Shown one piece after another: positions 34,501 to 44,539 of a stretch of DNA of 64,000 nucleotides. The first letter of the stretch is position 1, and each line of letters starts with the position of its first letter. Source of the stretch: Nymphaea colorata (Eukaryota; Streptophyta; Magnoliopsida; Nymphaeales; Nymphaeaceae); the NCBI RefSeq assembly GCF_008831285.2, contig NC_045143.1, positions 6,085,503-6,149,502 of the forward strand. The letters are read 5' to 3'. The notes beneath the pieces are model-generated. The model had not been told where the DNA came from. It saw only the letters and a program-made list of their open reading frames with translations, and searched no databases. The translations under genes and the position numbers were made by a program.

Positions 34501-36063
34501 GATCTTGATGTCCCATTACATTCCAGAGCTGAATCTTGTGTTGTACTACCATTAAACATGAACAGTGAAGGCCGTTTCTCAAGCCTGATGGGAAAATTTA
34601 CAGCTTTCTTGTCAGCTGAAAGCAACGATGAACGCATGTCTACTGGCAGCAGAAGCATCATAGACAAAACCTTGCAGTTTATTAATCAGTGTTGCATTGA
34701 CAGCATATTTTCGAAGGCAAAGTACTTGGATGATGATTCCTTACAACATCTTGGTAGAGCACTTTTGATGGCAGCTGCTGGACGGACGCAAAAATTCACT
34801 AGCCCTTTAGATGAAGAAGACACCGCAGGATTTTGCTGGGATCTGATTGTTATGATCACGGTGCCCAATCTTAATCGATTCATGTCTTTCTGGCCTGCTT
34901 TCCATGAATACCTTGCGATGACAAGTCAGTTACCTATATTTGCTTCATGTCCCTTCGTCGAAAAGTCACTCTGTAGTTTACTAAACATCAGCAAGAAGCT
35001 TCTTCTTCAATCAGATTCTCAATCAGAAGAACTTATTTTCAAATCTCTGCAAGTAATCTGGAGAATAGATGGTCAAGTTGGAGATGCATGCTGTGAAGAA
35101 ATTACCCAACTGGCAGCCAATGTTCTGATAGAAGATGCCAAGAAGATCCAGACAGAGTTTGGGTGGCAATCAGTGCTTGCTGTTTTGTCAATGGGTGCAC
35201 GACACCCTGAAGCATTTAACGATGGCATCGAAGCACTTATCTTCTTGATGTCTGCTAATGGAGCATATCTTACGAGCACAAATTATAACATGTGCATTGA
35301 GACTGCATTTAGTTTTGCGGCTTCAAAAGTCAGCTCTATAGAACAGAGCAAGCAACTTATTGATCTAATGGCAGATTCCATGCCTCTACTGATTTCATGG
35401 CACCATTGTGGATTCGCAGACCCTGATAGTAGTGTTAACAGCGGCAGTAGCTCATCATTTGCAATTCAAGACTCATCTGGAAGCAGTACATCATGTACTA
35501 CTACAATGTTCATGAAGTTGGTCGAAAACCTTCGGAAGATGTGTCTGATTCGACGAGAGGAGATCAGAAATTATGCAGTATCATTATTAAGGAGATGTTT
35601 TGTGAAGGCTGAAGAGTTGGGGTTAACTTCATCAGCATTCATGCTTTGCTTCAATAATGTCGCATTTGCCATGGCTGATGATTTGCTGGAGAAAGCAGTT
35701 GAGTACTCGAGAAGAGAGAACTCAGAGAAGGAGATGCATAGCACAGAGGGAACACTGATTTTGAGTATGGAGTTTCTAGCAGACACTTATGTTCAATTTC
35801 TGCCGCTAATTTCAACATCTTCTGGGTTTAAATCCTTCTGGTTGGGTGTTCTCCGAAGGATGGACGCCTGCATAATGGCAGAGTTGGGTGGCAGTGACAG
35901 TTTGAAGATCCTGGTACAAGATCTACTGAGGAGGATGATAATAGCCATGAAAGAGAGGAACATTCTAATGCAGAAGGAAGATAATGAGCTGTGGGATGTA
36001 ACTGTTACTCAAATTCTGAAGATAGCACCCGCGGTTAAGGATGAGCTTCTTTCTGAAAACTAA
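31599..36063 (+). CDS. GNL: GNOM-like ARF guanine-nucleotide exchange factor (Sec7 family, GBF1 class)
   Basis: It catalyses GDP-GTP exchange on ARF GTPases in Golgi/endosomal vesicle formation. The two exons, 31599-33943 and 34218-36063, join within an Arg codon to give 1396 aa. The N-terminal DCB part opens after CMVNTEVGALLTVMR. The HUS-type block with HFNRDEKKGLEFL precedes the Sec7 domain (about residues 500-690), which has the catalytic glutamate finger in FRLPGE (Glu 612). Tyr646-Ser647 and Met664 occupy the positions that make Sec7 domains brefeldin A sensitive, as in GNOM. Exon 2 encodes the HDS domains (KFTTLLNPFSSLEETLFSFAED onward). The linker after RHTMHELV is much shorter than in GNOM, and the length is near the pollen-type GNL2, so a GNL2 orthologue is the best guess but unproven. 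The exact start is uncertain: Met at 31605 is an alternative, and the usual GNOM N-terminus is not recognisable. Confidence 0.93.
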
Positions 36064-36739
36064 TTGGCGGCACACATGTTTCTTTGTGGATTCAAAATCA
36101 TGTACATAATTCTTAGGATACATTTTTTTACTATTAGGAAATATGAATGTGCTACTCGGAAAAGGTGGGCAATTCTGGTGTCCTTTTCGTCTCATTGCTT
36201 TCTCCTTTGCAGAAACTGATCTGTTATATACTGATTGGTAGCTCACATTCTCAAAGTCTAAGTACAAAGTTACCTTTATCACATGTATAAAATTGAAAGC
36301 CAAGCATAAAAAAAAAACGAATTCCTTACATGCTCAAAGTAAATAAACAAATGGTGTCAAAATCATCGATCGATGGGTGGCCGTCCAAAGAATCTGATCT
36401 GGAATTTGGTCAAAACTGACATAGATTGCAGTTTCAGGCAACTGCTTGAGCTGTGAATCGTTTGGCAAAACTTAAGGGGAACTTGCTTTTCTTGATTTTG
36501 GAACGACGAGTGACACCTCTTCTTGCTAGACCGTGTTGTTCATGTTGTCAAAGGGATTATGAAGCTACGGCTCGTGACCGATATATTGTAGATTTCTTCA
36601 CCGTTGGTGCTTGCATTAAGTGCATTTCTTTGATGGTTCTCTCAATTCAACCGTTAGTGAGCTAAATATCGAATCCATCATGGATGACCTGGGAACTGTT
36701 CTTTATCAATATCCACTTGATGCCCCTCTTTCTCTCTCT

Positions 36740-36793
<54 letters not shown>

Positions 36794-37475
36794 AAACTAA
36801 TACTAAATCACAAAAATATTCATTAATTATTCTGTCTTGTTTTTCTCTTAACTATTCATCGTGTGAGACCAAACAACCTTGGTTAGATAGCTGCTCATTC
36901 AATTTTCATATATATATATATATAAACAACCCTGGTTAGATAACTGCTCATTCAATTTTCATACATATATATATATATATATATATATAGAAAGAGAGAG
37001 AGAGGAGAAATTGGTAGGTAACTGACCTTAGGTGCGTGACTCATATTAATATAAATTAGAATCTGATTTTATATCCACAATTAATTAATTTTAGTTTTTA
37101 TTTTTCATCACAATGTAGAGTTGCATTTAAAATTTTAAACTCAACACTATTGGTACTTAAATTTGGATGTCAATATTTGTTTCTCTTGAATTTGTGTTTC
37201 AATTATTCAACTATTTGCTTCTATTCATCAACTTAAAAATCGTCACAAAATATGATTATTGTCAACTAAAACTATGTTATATAAAGTGAAAACTGAGTTT
37301 TCATTTGTGTGCAAATTAAAACCGGCTTTTTCTTTTTCCTGCATCAAATTATCAAATTAGGTTTCTTCAAAACTGACTTTTATCTTAATTTAACTATAAA
37401 ATTTGCCAAACCTAAATCATAGGACGCGTAATAGTTAGAAGATTTTGATGCAAGCGGGGCCAGTAAATAGCTCCG
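36064..37475. other. Intergenic with TA/GA microsatellites
   Basis: (TA)n-(GA)n lies at about 36744-36799 and TA tracts at 36909-36924 and 36964-36989, the last followed by GA. The sequence 'aacaacc(t/c)tggttagata(g/a)ctgctcattcaattttcata' occurs twice in tandem (36874-36913 and 36925-36963), each copy leading into a TA tract. The 70-codon frame at 36453-36665 is not convincing. No gene is called. Confidence 0.45.
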
Positions 37476-37650
37476 ATGTCTCGTGAGCGTCGGGGTATGT
37501 CTCCAGCAGCTGTGCTCTTTCAAATCGTGAAGAGCCTGGAGAGGGAAGAGCGGCATGATGAAGCTATACAGACGCTGGAGGTCTGGTAGGAGAACTGATG
37601 AAGATACCTCCCTACCCACATACGATGACTTTCAACCAATGGAAACCCAT

Positions 37651-37683
<33 letters not shown>

Positions 37684-40052
37684 GCGCATGCGCTCGCCAT
37701 TTATGTCTTATTTTGTGATTAATTTGGCTGAATCCATGCCTTCTTTCTTTGGTACTGCGCAGAGCAAGAAGAGATGGTTCAATCATTTGAAAGGCAGCAT
37801 GCTCAACAGAGTGCTTTATGGAGGGTAGCCTCCCCAGCGACGCTGTTATAATTGTAGACTAATGAAGATGTGCTAATTGGGCTACCCAATTTTGGTGCTT
37901 CTTGTCTATTTCTTTCCGCTTCCTTGTATTCTGATCTGAGGTCCTCTCTTTTCTGTTCTTTCTTTAAAGGGAGTATTTTCGTTCCTCTTGCTGTGCTTCG
38001 CTGTTTTCCTAATCTTTTCGATATACCAGCAAGCCTTATCTCCGTGGGAATTGGTAAGGACTCCACTTTTTCCTTTTCATACATCCTTGATTAATTTAAT
38101 AACGGGGGGTCTTCCAAATGGTTATCAGGTAGATATATGTATATGTTCATGTTTGCAGCCTTTAATCATTGTTGTCTGATAATTTTGGAACTCATTTTGG
38201 TGTCCTAAATGATTAAGTTGCTTGGGTTTGATGTATAAATGTTTGAACTCCAAATGCTAAATTTCATTCTAAGATCGTTTACTTGCCAAACTGTCATAGC
38301 TCTGTTACGTTTTGGACAGTACGAACGGATTGTTGAGAATTATCAGTAGTAATGAAGCAATTTCTTTGCCTCAACCTTCTTTTTCATTTCACTGTGAGAT
38401 CATTTTTCATTCACTTAGGCAAAAATACAGCTACATATTCTTCATTTTTACTCTTTTCAGCAGCTAGAAGATCTATAATTGATCTTTTTTTTCCCAGGTT
38501 ATTAGGATGCCTTGTCCTAGTGTCTTCTCCATATTTTTCGTGTTAATCACAGTAAATGATTGTATAAGCTTTTTCCCTTTGTTGGTTTAACCATAATGCA
38601 TTTTGATCTTTTCTTCTTTTGCTGTTGGACAGAGGTATCATGCTTATTTCATGGATGAGATCTCGTCCTGGGTTGTCATAGTAGCAGGTACTCTGCCTTA
38701 GTTGTGCTCTTATAGATGTTACTTAAAAAGTTTATTTACGTTTCTTTGTGATTCTGACATCTTTCTTCAATCTTAACTTAGTCCGCTTGAGTTTAGAACT
38801 TTATATAACCTGTCACAGACATGATACATTAATACTTCTTTCCTGTAAATCTCTGAAGTTCCAAAGGGGGAACCCTCGGTGCCTTTTAAAAGTAAAGCCG
38901 CTTGGGTTTGAATCTTAAGTAAAAGAACTGTCAAAATATTACACTTACATTGTAAAATCGTAATGTATAAGCTATACACTTAGTTGTTCCAGTGTGCCCT
39001 ATTAGCATTGCATTGGACATTTTTAAGTTGGATCTGCAGTTTAAACTTTGCAGCTTGAAGCCATCCATGTCCTACCGTGCAAGAGTTTGTACGAGAGCAC
39101 CAGTGTGCATTTTCTGTAATTTTTAGTCATCACAGCAGTTGGCCTTTTCCTTAATGGGAATTCTTTCTGACAACTACTTATGTTTGTAATGCTTGTTTTG
39201 TAACTGATGCATAGTAACGTCCACTCAATTCGGTTATACTGTCTCCCAAATACCCATGATGACACCATAAAAAATTCCATGGAACTTCCACACTAAATTG
39301 ACTACAACGTAGTTAAATGATTAGTTAATGTTGATTTGGTATTTTTTGGAGGGAAAATATTGAGCTCAATGGTCCTGATGAAGGGATATAGCTGTAGACT
39401 AGATGAACCTGTTTATATGAGGGACTTATGCAGTTTATCTTGTACAGATTCTGTGGCAGTATTAGCTTGCATATTTGCTGTTAATGGACTCATTCAGTAC
39501 ACCAGCTCTCATTATCGCCAATGGATTTATTATTCCCTGTTCACTGGCATTTTGGTGGCTATTTTTTGGTTGTATCATATGCTAAGGTGTGTCCACAGCT
39601 TGTCTTCCTGGTTTCTCTTTTTCTGGTTATGACAAGTTAGCTCTTTCTGGTGCTACTGTTTTAATTATGTTCAACCAGAGAATATCTGGCTCATATGGTT
39701 GGCTCTTTGTGGGAAAGACATGCTATGACTTCCTGCCAAATGCCTGCCTTATATCTGGTTGCTATGTGTATTTTCTTTATTTTTTTCAACTCAACAAAGT
39801 GTGCATTCTTCATTCGTAAGCAAACTGTCATACAAAACCATGATATTTTTAAAATTTTTATTTCATAAGTTTTGTCAACAGTACTACAATATTCTTGTTT
39901 TATTTCATGAAACTTGTCAAAAATGTAATGGTTCAATTCAAGAATATCTAATCTGTTTCATGCATTCTTAGAGCATATCTCGAACTAGTGAAAAGTAAAA
40001 TCAGGAAAAGAGAGAGAGTGAGAGAGCGAGAGTGATATATATATATATATAT

Positions 40053-40087
<35 letters not shown>

Positions 40088-41339
40088 AAATATGTCTATG
40101 AATGTACACACAAAATGTTACATGTACGTGTACATACAGAAACCATGCGAGCAATATAAGATAGTGCATAGAGGCGGCCTGCACCATATGCCATACCTAT
40201 CTCATTCTTATGAAGCTCCCAGTATGATTACCATATAATAGACAAGAATAACCATGTGCTATATACTGCACCTTTGTTCCACACTTTTCCATGGTTTTCT
40301 GTCAATTGATTTCTGTATTTTAAATTCATATTACAAGCTTTGTTTAACTTCAGAGCCTTTTCTTGCCCCAGCTAAGCTGATTAGTCTTACTTGAACACTT
40401 ACAACTTTTAGAGTTTGGTGCTTAGCTGCCAAAATGCCAAGGGTACCTTTGACAACTTTGTGTCCTGTTAAACAACAGCAAACGAAGAGGTGTTGGATGT
40501 TCTGTCATCTACTTCAATATGGCCAACATTATTTCCATGAAGTTGATTGTCCATCTTCTTGTTGCGTCCGATTTAGAACTTGCCACTGATAGCATGCAGT
40601 TTCCAAATTCAAGTTCCTCTTTTATGTTTGTCTTTGTTGAGATTAACAACTTAATGAGTGCATGCTTATTCCTGTCTTCCTTATATCTACTTGTAACTTA
40701 GCGCTCAATTTCAGCACCCTGAATTAGCAGCAGCAGCATCACATGAAGAATGAATTTTTTGAAGCATGTATTATAAAATTACTGCCACTGATGGACATGG
40801 CTTGAGCTCCATCTCGATGAAGCCATTAAATCACTTTCAGTTCCAGATAATGGAATGGTCTTTAAAAGCTTCCACTTTTTCTCATGCAGAAAATAATGAT
40901 CCTTTTAAAGTAAGAGTAGGATTTTAATGTGTCCCATCAGAACAACTAAACGGGTGATTGTTTAAATTTTAAACAGATCTAGTCATCAAATAGTAATTCG
41001 CCAATCAAAATCCTTGAAAATATTTTGTTGAAACTATTTTTCCAAGGTTTCTCTATTTCCCTCCACCCAGTGCTCGTGTTCATATTCATTTTAAATTATT
41101 TTCAGGCTGCCAAGTTTTAGATGGGATATCATTTGGCTTCCATTAGGCCCTTTGAGGTTCTCTCTCTCTCATTATCCTCCCCATCCCCCTACTCTCTCTC
41201 CCTCTAATGTTCATGCTTGCATCTGGTTGGAGCTTGCAGTGCTGCAGGTATTTGCCTTTATGTGGACAATCTGCTTTTGGAGTCCCTTGTAGAAGTCAGG
41301 AAGCTGCGGGCTTCCATGTATGCCTATAAGAGGACTTGA
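37476..41339 (+). CDS. Small multi-pass membrane protein of unknown function, 7 exons
   Basis: I do not recognise the product. The proposed exons are 37476-37580, 37765-37824, 37970-38053, 38633-38687, 39448-39586, 41106-41156 and 41240-41339, about 197 aa. Phases agree at every junction from exon 3 onward and all have GT-AG signals. Exon 1 encodes a charged helical N-terminus (MSRERRGMSPAAVLFQIV...). Exon 3 is a membrane helix ending SIYQQALSPWEL. Exon 4 carries RYHAYFMDEISSW. Exon 5 holds two more hydrophobic helices separated by SSHYRQW. Exons 6-7 read PSFRWDIIWLPLGPLSAAG and end VRKLRASMYAYKRT. The pattern looks like a conserved plant protein rather than chance. The exon 1-3 joins are the weak point: the exon 2 frame continues through VASPATLL to a stop, so the true exon 2 donor may differ from GTAGCC at 37825. 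The very long introns carry TC, TA and GA microsatellites. Confidence 0.6.
37653..37681. repeat. (TC)n microsatellite in intron 1 of the membrane-protein gene
   Basis: About 14 TC units followed by 'tgcgcgcatgcgc'. Non-coding. Confidence 0.9.
40036..40084. repeat. (TA)n-(GA)n microsatellite in the large fifth intron
   Basis: About eight TA units, then 'tgta', then about 14 GA units. The intron around it (39587-41105) shows no other coding evidence. Confidence 0.9.
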
Positions 41340-41837
41340 TCACGTTCGTGATCTCAGTAAGCCAGGTAAATGCTACATCCTTTGCCCTTTTCCAAATCGT
41401 TGCATAAGTTGCTTTCTTTTTTGCCAAATATTCTATGCAAAATACAATATAGCAGACAATGATGCTTTGTACCTCGATTGTGCAGGTTACCTGTACATCT
41501 GCTGCATTTTTCCCCAAAGCACCTGTGCGCCATAAGTACTTATAAGCAGTATGATTCTGATGCCAAAGAGTAGTTATGGAAAATATTTTGTCTTCTGGTA
41601 TTTGTAAATTATTTTGTAGCCTTTTAACAATGGACATGCAACCAGTAACAACCTTGAGTTCTCACTGATATAGCGCTCTATGAATAAACTGCAACCTGCT
41701 CTGTGAAACTTATTCTGGTTTACTACTTCGAGCTTCAAATTGGTTGAATGGCATTCAAGTCATCCCTAAATGCCCTAGATCAACCGATACAGAATAAATT
41801 CAGAAAACCATTTTTACAAAAGTACATATATTTTAAG
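41340..41837. other. Convergent intergenic spacer; 3' flank of the first P450 relic
   Basis: 41630-41830 shares phrases with the 3' flanks of P450 genes A, B and C ('acatgcaaccagtaacaaccttgagtt', 'gaaacttattctgg', 'agaaaaccatttttacaaaa'), so it is the decayed downstream flank of relic P1. No independent gene. Confidence 0.5.
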
Positions 41838-42394
41838 GAGTGGGACAGCCTTCTTTATCACATTCTCTGGGAGGTGAAGCTTCTCTCAGGCACATGCCAG
41901 TTGAATGAATGTATGGGACAAGCTGAAGGAAACCGAACTATCCCCTCAGCTATATGCATGCTAGGACATATCCTCTTCCCTGACCTGTACAGAAGATAAC
42001 AAAACTCTTTGCCAGTAAAATCCCAGCGAGATTTGTGCAGAAACCTCATAGGGTCAAACTCCAATGGTTTAGCCCAACATGCAAGTTCTCTGTGAATTGC
42101 CCAAATATTGCTGACAGATGAAAACCCTTGTTCCTTTTGGGATAACGAAGTCACCTTTGTTCTCGGAGGAGCTGGGATACTGGGGCACAAACACCAGTAT
42201 GGTTGGGTGTGGATGCAGTGTCTCCTTCACGATGGCTTTCAGATACCGTATCTTGAGCACGTCCGCCTCCTCTACTACGCTATCAACTCCAACCACCTCC
42301 GTCATGGTGCAGGGTTTCTGTTTTCAGTAGCATCTCTGCCATTGTTCATTCTACCGTCTTGGGTGTCGCATCTGTTATGCCAAGCACCATGACC
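41838..42394 (-). pseudogene. CYP706-like P450 relic P1 (exon 2 only)
   Basis: On the minus strand, from an acceptor near 42395, the frame begins like exon 2 of the intact genes (VMVLGITDATPKTVE, compare DMVVGGTDTTSNTVE) but has a stop where they have Trp. After an indel it continues TEVVGVDSVVEE...IVKETL and VIPKGTRVF. A frameshift moves the rest (NIWAIHRELACW...FDPMRFLHKSRWDFTGKEF) to another frame. The heme region reads YRSGKRICPS instead of FGSGRRICAG, so the conserved Phe and the Gly after Cys are lost. The C-terminal codons are deleted. No exon 1 is found in the next 2 kb upstream. Clearly inactive. Confidence 0.88.
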
Positions 42395-44539
42395 TGTGAT
42401 TCACCAGCGAAAAAGTAGGCAATAGTTTCCTGTGGTTCACCCATTTGGTGAACTTGAGATGATTTTCTGTCTACTAACACAACAGTGAGATTACCTAAGA
42501 CCCTGTTCTTTTCACTCACTTTCTCAACAAAATCTCCTTTTCTGCTAGAAAAGTAGTGATATTTCTTGAGGGGACGAAATGAACATCCAAAGAACCATTT
42601 TCTGTAGAGCCTACTATTAAATACACACTTTTTCTCAGCATGCTATCTTTCATGGCAAAGTTTCCCTCCACCTATCATGTAATTTCGTTTTCCTGACGAA
42701 ATATCATGCAGTTTCTCTCCACTCTTAATCTTCCATCCGAATATTCCTTTCTCAGTGTCAGACAAGACTTAAAAGAATATGTGAAATGTAAATTCTCTCA
42801 GGGCGAAACAAACAAGACTTGAAAGAACATGTGAAATAAAAATTCTGCGCGAGCCCCATCTGGCATCTGCCATGTGTTATTAGGACAACATCATGGAAAT
42901 CGTGGTTGAATCAGGAATCTACAGGTTAGGTACAACTTTATGATGAAGCAAAACACCTGCCTTCTAAAAACAAAAAAACAAAAAAAATTATGCAGACGAA
43001 AGAATACATTATAATTTTAACTGATAACAAAAATTTGAAAACTATCATATCTTTTAACGTAATGCTTTCATCATCTAATATCAGCGCATTTGGTTATGTA
43101 TGACATTCACTAGACAAGAAAGAATACTGTTACGCTACTAAAAATAACAAAAGAACACAAAAAAAAGTGGTAAGGAACTTGGATCCTGACTACCGTAGAC
43201 ATGGCGACCCGAACTTCTTGGAGAAAACTCAGGGTTTTCAATGTTAGGAATGTCAATGGTTCAAATATCTTCAATTCAAATATGAATTCAAGTAGTTTTA
43301 TTAAGAGATTCCACATATCATTAGTAAGTGGATTTGTATCTAATACATGGTTCTTTTGAGATATTCGATTTTCATGGGCAACTAAACTAAGTGGAAAGCG
43401 AAAAAAGTAAGGTTCTTGCTTCAGCTTATGTAATTTACATATCTTTGGAAGGATTTTTGAGAGCAGTTACACTCAGCAGTCATTTGATAATTGTTTAACT
43501 GGACAGAACGGACTGGATATCATGTCTAGCACAGTCCTTGCAGTCCTATCATTGTATTGTCGGTCCATTTTTTGTTAGTTTTAGGAACAAAACACCGAGT
43601 TCTTTCTATCTGTCATTTGCTTTTTTTTTTTTGTTGTCTATTTTGTCTGTCCTATCTATTATACATTTGATTTATGTCCTGTCTGTCTACTTTGTTGTCT
43701 CACCCGAAGTGCATGCCAGAACAACCATATAAAATCTTCTCTCGTTCACCATGTCAAAGAAACATGTACTTTAAAAATGTACACAAGCATCTCAATAGCG
43801 CCATTAATTGAGAAGTCCAAATTAAGATTCAATTCAACAATAATTCACCATTTTAAGCACATATCAAGAAGTTATCATTGTAACCAGGCCAGTGTTTGGC
43901 ATAGAGTAGATTTAGTTGTATGACTAAGTAGAGTTTATGAGGAAAAAAAATCATGAAATGGTCGGGTGGTAGCATGAAACATTATTTCAATATCTTGTAA
44001 GACGATTGTATTTCAAAGACATGCCCTTGGATCACGCTGCTGTTGACTTTTACGAGCATGCGGAATTTAAAGTTAGCATGTTTTTTACCGTGAGACTCAT
44101 GTAGCTTTCTGCAAAATAGAAGGTGAATTTTCAGAAGTTACCTTTGATCATAAGTTTTCCGGATATGGTTGAACATTACTCATTCAGTACGCCATGAATA
44201 GCATTTGAAAGTTCTCGTTACCACTTTGGCTCAACTTGTCTCTGTTATTTGCTCTATCTCTGCACTCTTCCATCTTTTATTTGCATTTCTTTTTACAAAT
44301 TTTTTATGGCAATGAACATGCAACCAATACTAACAATCTTATCAATTATAGTTTCCTCTCGTAATATAGTCTTACATAAATAAACTAGAACTTGCTTTAG
44401 TGGGCATAAAGCGCCTGCTCTCGATCAAGCCTCTGAATCAGATGCAGGGAAAAACATAAGAAAACCATTTTCACAAATACAGATGTCTTAAGGTAAACAT
44501 GACCAGTCTATAATCATCTGATGCTTCAACTTCATGGCT
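42395..44539. other. Spacer between relic P1 and P450 gene A
   Basis: No exon-1 remnant of P1 is visible. 43248-43330 carries a short TTGACAT-family piece ('aatgtcaatggttcaaatatcttc'). 44200-44539 is the 3' flank of gene A, shared with the flanks of B and C ('ctgcactcttccatcttttatttgc', 'atggcaatgaacatgcaaccaatactaacaatc'). Confidence 0.45.

Noticed and set aside
34179-34667. 162-codon minus frame inside the ARF-GEF exon 2
   Set aside because: Antisense shadow of a long real coding exon.
36453-36665. 70-codon frame between the ARF-GEF and the membrane-protein gene
   Set aside because: Cys-rich by chance, no known domain, no splice support.
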